DNA of 64,000 nt from Glaciecola sp048820975 (GTDB taxonomy: Bacteria > Pseudomonadota > Gammaproteobacteria > Enterobacterales > Alteromonadaceae). A model generated the notes under the pieces. The model was not told where the DNA came from and searched no databases. It saw only the letters and a list, made by a program, of their open reading frames with translations. Every line of letters begins with the position of its first letter. Positions within the stretch are counted from its first letter, which is position 1. The DNA is taken from assembly GCF_048820975.1 (NCBI RefSeq), contig NZ_JBMEUF010000002.1, positions 310,001 through 374,000 on the forward strand, read 5' to 3'. Shown piece after piece: positions 8,954 through 17,032 of this stretch. The position numbers and the translations under genes were made by a program.

Positions 8954-9586
8954 TTAGCAGGCTGCTATAGCCTCTTTACAAGCTTTAGTGATGTCAGCCC
9001 ACTGCTCGTTCTTAACGGCTTCTTTAGGCACCATCCACGTGCCACCAACTGCAAACACATTCGATTGTGACAAGTACTCACTTTGGTTCTTAGGCGAAAC
9101 ACCGCCAGTAGGGCAAAACGACGCCTCTTTGAACAAAGAAGAAACCGCTTTTAACATGCTTACACCACCAACCACTTCAGCAGGAAACAACTTCATTTCC
9201 GTTACGCCATATTCTAACAAGGTAGCCATATCGCTTAAACTAGATACACCCGGTAAAATTGGCTTGCCGCAGTCAATCAATGCTTCTGTCAGCTTAGGTG
9301 TAACTGCAGGTGTTACGATAAAATCAGCACCTGCATTTAATGCCTTTTCTAACAAAGCTGTGTTGTAAACGGTACCCACACCCAAAATTAACTCTGGATA
9401 CGTTTTCTTTATTTCAGCAGCCAAGGCCAAAGCCTGCTCATTACGTAGAACAACTTCAACCACGGTAAGCCCTGCATCCTTCATAGCACCGGTTACGGCA
9501 ATTCCTTCACTTATAGTGTCGGCTTGTATAATGGGTAGCAAGCGTTGCTGGCTAAAAATCTCTTTAATTGTAGTGTGAGTACTCAT
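8954..9586 (-). CDS. eda: 2-keto-3-deoxy-6-phosphogluconate aldolase
   Basis: This class I aldolase (210 aa) cleaves KDPG to pyruvate and glyceraldehyde-3-phosphate in the cytoplasm, the last step of the Entner-Doudoroff/uronate route. Visible family motifs are V-V-E-V-V-L-R (catalytic Glu), G-V-G-T-V, P-A-V-T-P, and M-K-L-F-P-A with the Schiff-base Lys, then P-T-G-G-V. Length is normal. It is the last gene of the leftward kdgK-pntA1-pntA2-pntB-eda unit, which places it downstream of alginate breakdown. Confidence 0.95.
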   Translation of the reverse strand: MSTHTTIKEIFSQQRLLPIIQADTISEGIAVTGAMKDAGLTVVEVVLRNEQALALAAEIKKTYPELILGVGTVYNTALLEKALNAGADFIVTPAVTPKLTEALIDCGKPILPGVSSLSDMATLLEYGVTEMKLFPAEVVGGVSMLKAVSSLFKEASFCPTGGVSPKNQSEYLSQSNVFAVGGTWMVPKEAVKNEQWADITKACKEAIAAC

Positions 9587-9638
9587 TGTAAAAATTTCCT
9601 TGTAGTGTGGTTTGTGTGTTTACGTAAAACGCATTAAG

Positions 9639-11015
9639 TTAGTCTGAAAACTGACGAATAATCGAGTTAATAGACTCTTTCGCATCACCAAATATCATGC
9701 GAGCGTTATCTTTAAAGAATAATGGGTTATCAATGCCCGCAAAACCTGAGGCCATGCCACGTTTCATAATAAATACGTTTTTGGCTAAATCAGCATTAAT
9801 AATAGGCATACCGTAAATGGGGCTCCCTTCCATTTCACGTGCCGCAGGGTTAACTACGTCATTCGCACCTATTACAATGGCTACATCGTAAGTTTCCATT
9901 CTAGGGTTTACGTCATCCATTTCTAATAGCAATTCATAAGGCACATCAGCTTCTGCAAGTAACACATTCATATGCCCTGGCATACGCCCTGCTACAGGAT
10001 GGATTCCGTATACAACCTCGGCACCATTTTCTTCTAATAGTGTTTGCAGTTCTTTCATTGCGTGCTGCGCTTGCGCAACTGCCATTCCGTAACCAGGAAT
10101 TACAATAACTGATTGTGCGGCTTCAAGAACGTAGTAAGCGTCTTCGCTCGACATAGCCTTTACTTCGCCTTCAATCTTCATTTCGCTATTGGTAACCGCT
10201 TGGAAACCTGAGAACAAAACATTGCTTAACGAGCGGTTCATTGCCTTACACATAACACTGGTTAAGATAATACCACTGGCACCTACCAGTGCGCCGGCTA
10301 CAATCAATAAGTTATTATTCATTGCAATACCTGCAGCACATGCAGCTAAACCTGAATAACTATTAAGTAGTGAAATAACTACCGGCATATCAGCGCCACC
10401 AATAGGTATAACTAACATTACGCCTAACACTAAACATAAAGCTACAAATATAGCCGCATATTCCATGTTAAGTGGTTCTAAGCTCATGAACACACCCATA
10501 GCAAAAATGGCAACAATTAATAAAGAGTTAAAAAGTGCTTGGCCTTTAAATACCATCGCTTTGCTTTTAATAATTGAACTCAATTTACCGCTTAATTTTG
10601 ACCACGCAATAATACTTCCGGTAAACGTTACGCCGCCTATAGCTATAGCAATAAGCAATATAATAAGTACGTATACAGGCAAAGATTGCGTAAGCACCAT
10701 TGCCAGCGAAACCGCTAAACTGGCTAAGCCACCAATGCCGTTGAGCAAACTTACCAGCTCAGGCATAGAGGTTAGCTCCACCTTTTTCGCAGTTATAAAG
10801 CCCACAACACTACCAAGCAGCAGTGCTACCGCTATCCACTCATAGCTTAAAATTTGATGGTCAATTAAGGTCACGCAAATGGCTACAAACATACCTGATG
10901 CTGATAACAAGTTGCCTTTACGGGCAGTGCTTGGGTGGCTTAATAATTTAAGACCTAAAATAAATAAGGCGGCGCTAATTACGTAAACACCATTAATAAT
11001 GAACTCAGTTTGCAT
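9639..11015 (-). CDS. pntB: NAD(P) transhydrogenase subunit beta
   Basis: This 458-aa subunit has an N-terminal membrane domain of about nine helices (residues 1-260) and a C-terminal soluble NADP(H)-binding domain with G-Y-G-M-A-V-A-Q-A-Q and G-A-N-D-V-V-N-P-A. It forms the proton channel and dIII of the energy-linked transhydrogenase, NADH + NADP to NAD + NADPH driven by proton entry. It overlaps pntA2 by 11 bp. Its setting between kdgK and eda suggests it supplies or drains NADPH during uronate use. Confidence 0.93.
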   Translation of the reverse strand: MQTEFIINGVYVISAALFILGLKLLSHPSTARKGNLLSASGMFVAICVTLIDHQILSYEWIAVALLLGSVVGFITAKKVELTSMPELVSLLNGIGGLASLAVSLAMVLTQSLPVYVLIILLIAIAIGGVTFTGSIIAWSKLSGKLSSIIKSKAMVFKGQALFNSLLIVAIFAMGVFMSLEPLNMEYAAIFVALCLVLGVMLVIPIGGADMPVVISLLNSYSGLAACAAGIAMNNNLLIVAGALVGASGIILTSVMCKAMNRSLSNVLFSGFQAVTNSEMKIEGEVKAMSSEDAYYVLEAAQSVIVIPGYGMAVAQAQHAMKELQTLLEENGAEVVYGIHPVAGRMPGHMNVLLAEADVPYELLLEMDDVNPRMETYDVAIVIGANDVVNPAAREMEGSPIYGMPIINADLAKNVFIMKRGMASGFAGIDNPLFFKDNARMIFGDAKESINSIIRQFSD

Positions 11016-11298
11016 TGCGGCCTCCTTTTCCTTTAAACATTGACAACATGCGGTCTGTTACAAAGTAACCGCCCACAACGTTTATTGCGGCTAAAAAAAC
11101 AGCCACACCGCCAAATATCTGAGCAAGTATGTCGTTATCATTGCCTGCGAAAACAAAGGCTCCCACAAGTGTAATACCCGAAACAGCATTCGCACCTGAC
11201 ATTAACGGAGTATGTAAGGTAGCAGGTACCTTACGAATCAATTCAAAGCCTAAAAATATGGCCAGTACTAAAATCATTGCAAGATAGATGAAAGACAT
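11005..11298 (-). CDS. pntA2: NAD(P) transhydrogenase subunit alpha, part 2
   Basis: This 97-aa membrane subunit has three TM segments (about residues 3-20, 33-52, 60-80). It corresponds to the C-terminal membrane part of the fused E. coli PntA. In this organism alpha is split into two genes, as in Rhodospirillum-type enzymes. Its ATG shares one base with the stop of the NAD-binding subunit gene (TAATG), so translation is coupled. Confidence 0.9.
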   Translation of the reverse strand: MSFIYLAMILVLAIFLGFELIRKVPATLHTPLMSGANAVSGITLVGAFVFAGNDNDILAQIFGGVAVFLAAINVVGGYFVTDRMLSMFKGKGGRNAN

Positions 11299-12443
11299 TA
11301 CGCTTCCTCCTTAGAATATTGTGATTTGATAATCGCGTTAATGAGCTCACCTTTATGGGTGATCAAGGCAGCTTGAAGCACTTCATCATCAGGCGTAATA
11401 TTGAGCGATTTTTCTTCTTCGTTCCAAATATCTTGTACTAATGCTAATAGGTTATTGGCATACATTTGTGAAGCATCTAGCGCAACTTCACCAGCCCAAT
11501 CACCTGTACCTACAATTTTAACACCTTCAAAATCAACAATTTGTCCAGCTACCGAAGCTTCAACATTGCCGCCATCTAAAGATGCCATATCTACAATGAC
11601 TGAACCTGGCTTCATTTGAGCAATCACATCATTGTTGATTAACACAGGAGGCTTGCGGCCAAATAATTGTGCGGTTGTAATTACAATATCTGAACTAGCA
11701 ATACATTCAGCTTGTGCCTGTTGCTGAAGAGCTAACTGGTCATCAGTTAATGCCTTTGCATAACCTTGGTCGGTAGACCCGGTTTGGCCTAAATCAATAT
11801 CTAAGAATTTCGCGCCTAATGATTGCACTTGCTGTGCTACTTCTGGGCGAGTATCGTAAGCAATTACATTAGCGCCCATGCGTTTTGCTGTTGCAATAGC
11901 CTGCAAACCAGCAACACCTGCGCCAATCACAAATACTTTTGCGGGCTTTAATGTGCCAGCAGGTGTCATCATCATAGGCAAGGTTTTGTGTAAGTTAGAC
12001 ATGCCTTTTAACATCATGACATATCCCGCTAAGCTTGCTTGCGAGCTTAAGGCATCCATTTTTTGACAGCGGCTACTACGAGGGATCATTTCCATACTTA
12101 GGGTAGAACGGCCACTTTTTAAAATAGCGTCTAAGTTTGGGTTTCCGAAGGGGTCAAAAAAACTAATACTGCATACATCAGTAGCCGTTTTTTCAAAATC
12201 TTCTAATGGTAGTGGCCTAACTGAAAGCACAGCATTTGCCTTAGGCAATGCTTCATCTCGATTAGTATAAATTTCAGCGCCAAGATCACTATAATCTTGG
12301 TCGCTAATTCCTAAACCTAAACCCATTCCCGACTCAACCAGCACAGTTGCGCCTAAGCGCTTGTAGGCCTTAACGTTGTCAGGTAATAAAGCACAACGCT
12401 TTTCTATTTCAGCGAGTTCTTTAACGAACACGAGTATGCTCAT
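11298..12443 (-). CDS. pntA1: NAD(P) transhydrogenase subunit alpha, part 1
   Basis: This 381-aa soluble subunit carries dI, the NAD(H)-binding domain, related to alanine dehydrogenase. A Rossmann motif G-A-G-V-A-G-L-Q-A-I (about residues 173-182) and the loop Y-D-T-R-P-E-V are seen, with D-M-A-S-L-D-G-G-N further on. Lacking TM helices, it must dock on the pntA2/pntB membrane part. It lies 136 bp after kdgK in the same direction. Confidence 0.93.
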   Translation of the reverse strand: MSILVFVKELAEIEKRCALLPDNVKAYKRLGATVLVESGMGLGLGISDQDYSDLGAEIYTNRDEALPKANAVLSVRPLPLEDFEKTATDVCSISFFDPFGNPNLDAILKSGRSTLSMEMIPRSSRCQKMDALSSQASLAGYVMMLKGMSNLHKTLPMMMTPAGTLKPAKVFVIGAGVAGLQAIATAKRMGANVIAYDTRPEVAQQVQSLGAKFLDIDLGQTGSTDQGYAKALTDDQLALQQQAQAECIASSDIVITTAQLFGRKPPVLINNDVIAQMKPGSVIVDMASLDGGNVEASVAGQIVDFEGVKIVGTGDWAGEVALDASQMYANNLLALVQDIWNEEEKSLNITPDDEVLQAALITHKGELINAIIKSQYSKEEA

Positions 12444-12579
12444 ATTAAATCCTTAAATTGCAGCACAAAATAAACACCTACAACATGTGTAAATGCAGCT
12501 ATTTTCGGTCGTCGGGTGTTGGTTGCCTTTTTCCAAGGTCATTATTCTTATACTAGCCCGTTATGTGTAAATCAGTTTT

Positions 12580-13530
12580 TTAGTTGTCTTCGGGCCATTC
12601 GTTGAGGGCTTTTTCGAACAATTCTTTTGGCATTATTGCGCCAGGGGTGCTTATTACTTTACTGGCACAATAGTTTGCAAAACGCGTGGCGTAATTCGTG
12701 CTTTTCCCACTAATTCTTGCACCAAGATAAGCTCCATTAAATGCATCTCCCGCAGAAGTAGTATCAACCACGTTGTCACTGGCAATAATTGGATTAACCT
12801 CATGGCCGTCACTATTAATAATGTGTACTTCATCAGAACCTTGCTTAATGACCAGTTCTTCAAATTCATACTGTTGGCAAAATTCAATGCACTGTTCAAT
12901 AGTGTTTAGTTGATAAAGCGTTTTGAAATCATCAAGCCCTGGTAACGCCCAATCGCTCAGACTAAAGGCTTTTTCTATTTCGCTTTTTGCCAAATCCACA
13001 CTGTTCCACAATGCTGGGCGATAATTAGGGTCGAAGACTATTTTCACGCCCTCAGATTTTGCTTTTTGTATGAAGTTCCAAAACAAGTTGCGTTCAGCTT
13101 CTTGTAACACAGCAATGGTAATGCCTGAGAAGAATAAAACATCGTCTTTCACAAATGTAAGCTTATTGAGTAACGTGCTAATGTTTGTCATTAAACGCTT
13201 AGCAGCTGAATCATTTCGCCAATATATGAATGAACGCTCACCGGTTTCATCATTCACCACCATATAAATACCCATGTGGTGTGAACTTGAACGCGCAAGA
13301 AAATCAGTACCAATATTTTCAGACGCTACTCTGGCGGCAAACTCGTCACTAATTTTGTCGGTGCCTAATGCTGATAAAAATTGCGTTTGATATTGCGGGA
13401 ATGCACGAGTTAAATACACAGCTGTGTTGTACACATCACCCGCGAAAGATTTTCCGAGTGTTGTATCAGTTTTGTTAGTTAATTCCAGCATGGCTTCACC
13501 AACGAACAATAAGCTTGGACTGTTATTCAT
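12580..13530 (-). CDS. kdgK: 2-keto-3-deoxygluconate kinase
   Basis: This 316-aa PfkB/ribokinase-family sugar kinase has the substrate loop G-E-A-M-L-E-L, the F-A-G-D-V-Y-N-T-A glycine region, and the anion-hole/catalytic motif D-T-T-S-A-G-D-A-F-N-G near residue 255. It phosphorylates KDG to KDPG with ATP, joining the SDR (KDG producer) to eda. It is the first gene of the leftward uronate unit and divergent from the GntR regulator gene, with 439 bp of shared promoter region between them. Confidence 0.92.
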   Translation of the reverse strand: MNNSPSLLFVGEAMLELTNKTDTTLGKSFAGDVYNTAVYLTRAFPQYQTQFLSALGTDKISDEFAARVASENIGTDFLARSSSHHMGIYMVVNDETGERSFIYWRNDSAAKRLMTNISTLLNKLTFVKDDVLFFSGITIAVLQEAERNLFWNFIQKAKSEGVKIVFDPNYRPALWNSVDLAKSEIEKAFSLSDWALPGLDDFKTLYQLNTIEQCIEFCQQYEFEELVIKQGSDEVHIINSDGHEVNPIIASDNVVDTTSAGDAFNGAYLGARISGKSTNYATRFANYCASKVISTPGAIMPKELFEKALNEWPEDN

Positions 13531-13969
13531 TACTTCCTTCTCTTTATTTGTGCTTGCAATATCAAATAATTATAGTTAAACACTTGTTACTTGTCTGTAA
13601 CTTTAATTACAACATCATAGTACTGATTAGCCAATTTAGTTATCATTCATATCAATACTTAATATACTATTTTCGGCTATTCACATAGCAAATTGGTGCT
13701 ATATCAAATCAATATATTGCCACATTGTCAAACCATTTTTGAGCACATGTTATTACCAAAACAACAATTATTGGTAATAACTGAAAAAAAGTGTATGCTT
13801 AAGTTTCGTAACAGCGCTTTTAGATGTATTATAACTGGCCATTTCTAAATGGTTTAAGTTGGGGTTAGTAGGTTCCATAAATGGAACTTCAACAGCTCCT
13901 AGAATGTAAGCAAAATATGTGTAGCGCTTCAGATAGAGCAGTTGAGTACATAAAAAAGAAGGCAAGATA
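13531..13969. promoter_or_regulatory. Divergent kdgK / gntR promoter region
   Basis: This AT-rich spacer contains two strong inverted repeats. One is TTATTACCAA...TTGGTAATAA (13750-13780, 11-bp gap), whose half-sites match those upstream of the SDR gene. The other is GTTCCAT-AA-ATGGAAC (13872-13887), about 85 bp before the regulator start. Both are plausible binding sites, the first for the uronate GntR regulator; the second has no counterpart that I see near the SDR gene. No gene is evident here. Confidence 0.5.
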
Positions 13970-14713
13970 ATGAAGAACCGTCGTATGTTTTGGAAAATAG
14001 TCGAGAAGATAGAAGCACTTATTGACTCTGGATTATACCCTCCTGGCAGCCGTCTTCCCCCTGAGCGCGAGTTAGCTGAATCATTTAACGTGAGTAGACC
14101 CACAATACGCGAAGCGATTATTGCCCTTGAAGTGCGTCAAAGAGTTGAAGTCAAAACTAGCTCTGGTGTTTACGTATTAGAAACAGAGAGCGAAAAGCAA
14201 AATGCGATTGAGGTGAGCCCATTTGAGCTTACTCAAGCGCGCGCCTTAGTAGAAGGTGAAGCTGCCGCGTTAGCCGCCCTATCAATTACTGAAGAAGAAC
14301 TTAAGCAATTAGAAGAAACTCTTGAGGCAATGGAATCAAGTGAAGAGCCTGAGAAAGCAGATAGAGAGTTCCATCTAATTATTTCTAGGGCAACAAGAAA
14401 CAACGCAATTTTATTAGCCGTTAAGCAGTTCTGGAGCCTTCGAGATTCCCAGCCTAATATAAAGCAGGCATATTCAAGTGTGTGCAGCCAAAGTGACAAC
14501 GATCGCTTAGAAGAGCATCGTGCTATATATTTGGCACTAAAAGCGCGAAACACGCAAGGCGCGAGAGCCGCTATGCACTACCACTTTAATCGCCTTATTA
14601 ACTCTCTGTTTGCTATGAGTGAAGCGCGTGCGCTTGAAGAAGTTCGTAAGCAATCTAACCAAACTCGTGACCTATATTCACTCAATCACTTGGTAGAAGT
14701 TAACGCTAAATAA
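13970..14713 (+). CDS. GntR/FadR-family regulator of uronate genes
   Basis: This 247-aa regulator has an N-terminal winged helix (about residues 8-72: L-Y-P-P-G-S-R-L-P-P-E-R-E-L-A, then V-S-R-P-T-I-R-E-A) and a C-terminal all-helical FCD ligand domain. Histidines that could bind metal are seen in R-E-F-H-L-I, E-E-H-R-A-I and M-H-Y-H-F-N. Regulators of this type usually respond to a sugar acid. Its divergent position to kdgK and the shared half-sites at 3723 and 13750 suggest it represses the alginate/uronate units until DEH or KDG appears. The ligand is inferred. Confidence 0.85.
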   Translation: MKNRRMFWKIVEKIEALIDSGLYPPGSRLPPERELAESFNVSRPTIREAIIALEVRQRVEVKTSSGVYVLETESEKQNAIEVSPFELTQARALVEGEAAALAALSITEEELKQLEETLEAMESSEEPEKADREFHLIISRATRNNAILLAVKQFWSLRDSQPNIKQAYSSVCSQSDNDRLEEHRAIYLALKARNTQGARAAMHYHFNRLINSLFAMSEARALEEVRKQSNQTRDLYSLNHLVEVNAK

Positions 14714-14803
14714 CATACATATTTAAAGTATTGACTGAGTTTGTTGGCAGTACTTGCCGTTGCTACTCGTTACTTATAGCCTCACCAATACCCTTATATC
14801 TAT

Positions 14804-14834
14804 AAAAAAAGCCGCTTTTAAAAGCGGCTTTTTT
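14804..14834. terminator. Bidirectional terminator between gntR and ssb
   Basis: A perfect palindrome AAAGCCGCTTTT/AAAAGCGGCTTT has an A-run on the left and a T-run on the right, so it can end the rightward gntR and the leftward ssb transcripts. Confidence 0.88.
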
Positions 14835-14857
14835 GTATCAAAATTCTTAAGTACTAG

Positions 14858-15418
14858 TTAAAACGGAATGTCGTCATCAAAATCAATATCAGGTTCAGAC
14901 ATACCAGGCGCTTCTTGGCGTGGAGGCTGAGGTTTTTGCTGGCCGCCTTGGTTGTAGCCGCCTTGCTGTGGCTGTTGGTTATAGCCACCCTGTGATTGCT
15001 GTTGCGCTTGCTGCTGAGGACGATTTTGTTGCTGGTTATAACCACCTTGCTGACCGCCGCCTTGTTGGCCGCCATCACTTCTTCCGCCGCCTAACATTTG
15101 CATGTTATCAGCAATAATTTCAGTGGTGTAACGGTCATTACCTTGTTGGTCTTGCCACTTACGCGTTTGAAGTTTACCTTCAATAAACACCTGAGAACCT
15201 TTTTTAAGATACTCGCCTGCAATTTCAGCTAGGCGGCGATACATAGTCACTCGGTGCCATTCAGTGCGCTCTTGCTGCTGGCCTTGTTGGTCTTTCCAGC
15301 TTTCACTAGTAGCAATGCTTAAGTTAGCTACTGCATTGCCGTTGGGTAAATAACGAACTTCAGGATCATTTCCTAAGTTACCAACAACAATTACTTTATT
15401 TATACCTCTTGAGGCCAT
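14858..15418 (-). CDS. ssb: Single-stranded DNA-binding protein
   Basis: This 186-aa protein has an N-terminal OB fold (about residues 1-110, starting M-A-S-R-G-I-N-K-V-I), a long Gln/Gly-rich disordered linker with repeated G-Y-N-Q-Q units, and the acidic tip D-D-D-I-P-F that recruits repair proteins. It coats ssDNA in replication, repair and SOS signalling. The order uvrA / MFS / ssb resembles that of related marine gammaproteobacteria. No clear LexA box is seen upstream. Confidence 0.96.
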   Translation of the reverse strand: MASRGINKVIVVGNLGNDPEVRYLPNGNAVANLSIATSESWKDQQGQQQERTEWHRVTMYRRLAEIAGEYLKKGSQVFIEGKLQTRKWQDQQGNDRYTTEIIADNMQMLGGGRSDGGQQGGGQQGGYNQQQNRPQQQAQQQSQGGYNQQPQQGGYNQGGQQKPQPPRQEAPGMSEPDIDFDDDIPF

Positions 15419-15442
15419 TTCGTTTCCTTCATCAATCTGGTT

Positions 15443-16825
15443 TTACTGTACGTTACAGTGTGTATTAATAAGCCTTTGCGCTTCATTTGCATCAAATGTA
15501 TTTGCGTCAACTTTTAGATATATTGCTGCGTCAATAGAGTCTAAAACAACTTCCTTAACGCCAATTAGGCTTTTGAGAGTACTGAGCAATTCAGTATGAT
15601 TATTTTGCGTAATCGTATGACTTTCTAACGCTAGTGTAACGCGTTTTAGGCGCTCTGCGCTAGTCAAACCTCGAAATGTTAAGCTTAACAAAAAGATGAC
15701 AATTAAACACATGATAAATGTGTATTCTGGCGAATAGTAGCTGTTCAGAAGGCCAGATAAGAGCCCTCCTAAAAATGCACCAAAAAACTGATGGCTCGCA
15801 TAAATCCCCATTGCGCTGCCTTTGCGCCCGGCCGGCGATATAGACGATACCATTGACGGCATTTTCGCTTCTAAAAAATTAAAGCCAGTAAAAAATAATA
15901 TACCCGCCACAGCAATAGATACCCAAGAAGGCACTTGTGCTATTAAAATCAGAAAACCTGCGGCCATGAAAAGCAAGGAAACTTTAAAGCTTAATCGAGC
16001 AGCTTGTTTGTCGAGTAATTTGATCATTACAAACAAGCAAACCACCGACGCCACTAATACTACTGAATATAATTTCCAGTGCTCAACTAACGGTATCGAA
16101 ATATTCAGCAATAGCACCGGCACTTGCACAAAGAAGCAGGTAATCAACATATGCACAACCAACACAGATGCATTTAAGCGCCATAAATGCGGATGCTTAT
16201 AGAGTTGAGCAAGCTGGTTCAGCTTTGGCAATGCATCGCCTGTGGGTTGCATAGCCATATTATTTGGCACCCCAAAGCGTACTAATGGCAAACATAATAT
16301 AGATAAGCATGCGGTAATTAGAAAAATTCCTTGCATGCCAAGGCTATTGGCTATTATTGGCCCTATTAGCAAAGCCAAATAAAATGACATACCAATTGAG
16401 ACACCAATAAGTGCCATAATTTTAGTGCGTTGCGATTCACGGGTTACATCGGTAGCTAAGGCCATAATAGCGCCAGCAATTGCCCCTGCGCCTTGTAAAA
16501 TTCGCCCTACAGTTAACAGCCACATAGTGTCAGCTAAGCCTGCTATTAATGAGCCTGCTGCAAAAAATAACAATCCAACATATATTACGGGCTTTCGGCC
16601 CCATTTATCAGACAACAGGCCCATGGGTATTTGAAATAAAGCTTGTGTTAGCCCGTAGCCTCCAATAGCCAAACCCACCCAAAGCGCTGAATAATCAGGA
16701 TATTCTTTCGCGGCTACCGCTATAACTGGAATAACCATAAATAAACCCAGCATGCGCAACACATACACAGAAGCTAAGCTCAGCCCCGCTTGCCATTCAG
16801 ATTTATTCAAAGAGGAAGATTGCAT
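15443..16825 (-). CDS. MFS transporter, YajR-like
   Basis: This 460-aa protein has 12 TM segments with the drug:H+ antiporter motif G-L-L-S-D-K-W-G-R-K after TM2. After the last helix (about residue 390) a soluble tail of about 65 residues follows, with beta-alpha pattern L-L-S-T-L-K-S-L-I-G-V-K-E-V. This resembles the ferredoxin-like YAM domain of E. coli YajR. Substrate is unknown. It lies between ssb and the divergent uvrA and is probably co-transcribed with ssb (24 bp gap). Confidence 0.8.
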   Translation of the reverse strand: MQSSSLNKSEWQAGLSLASVYVLRMLGLFMVIPVIAVAAKEYPDYSALWVGLAIGGYGLTQALFQIPMGLLSDKWGRKPVIYVGLLFFAAGSLIAGLADTMWLLTVGRILQGAGAIAGAIMALATDVTRESQRTKIMALIGVSIGMSFYLALLIGPIIANSLGMQGIFLITACLSILCLPLVRFGVPNNMAMQPTGDALPKLNQLAQLYKHPHLWRLNASVLVVHMLITCFFVQVPVLLLNISIPLVEHWKLYSVVLVASVVCLFVMIKLLDKQAARLSFKVSLLFMAAGFLILIAQVPSWVSIAVAGILFFTGFNFLEAKMPSMVSSISPAGRKGSAMGIYASHQFFGAFLGGLLSGLLNSYYSPEYTFIMCLIVIFLLSLTFRGLTSAERLKRVTLALESHTITQNNHTELLSTLKSLIGVKEVVLDSIDAAIYLKVDANTFDANEAQRLINTHCNVQ

Positions 16826-17032
16826 AATTTAGAAAAGTTAGATCATCTACGTAAAAAACAGTAGGATATTTTAAACTGTTCAGGCGAAATTTGATAGTCA
16901 CAAAGCGAAGTCATGTACTTGATATGTTTACAACATGATCTAGCCATACATTCTTACGTAACTAAACGCATAACTCTATGTCAACTGTGGCATAATACGA
17001 GATTACTTTGATTAGGTGTATTTAAAGCAAAT

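Noticed and set aside
16986..17001. LexA box upstream of uvrA
   Set aside because: Only CTGT matches; the second half reads ACGA, two mismatches from ACAG.
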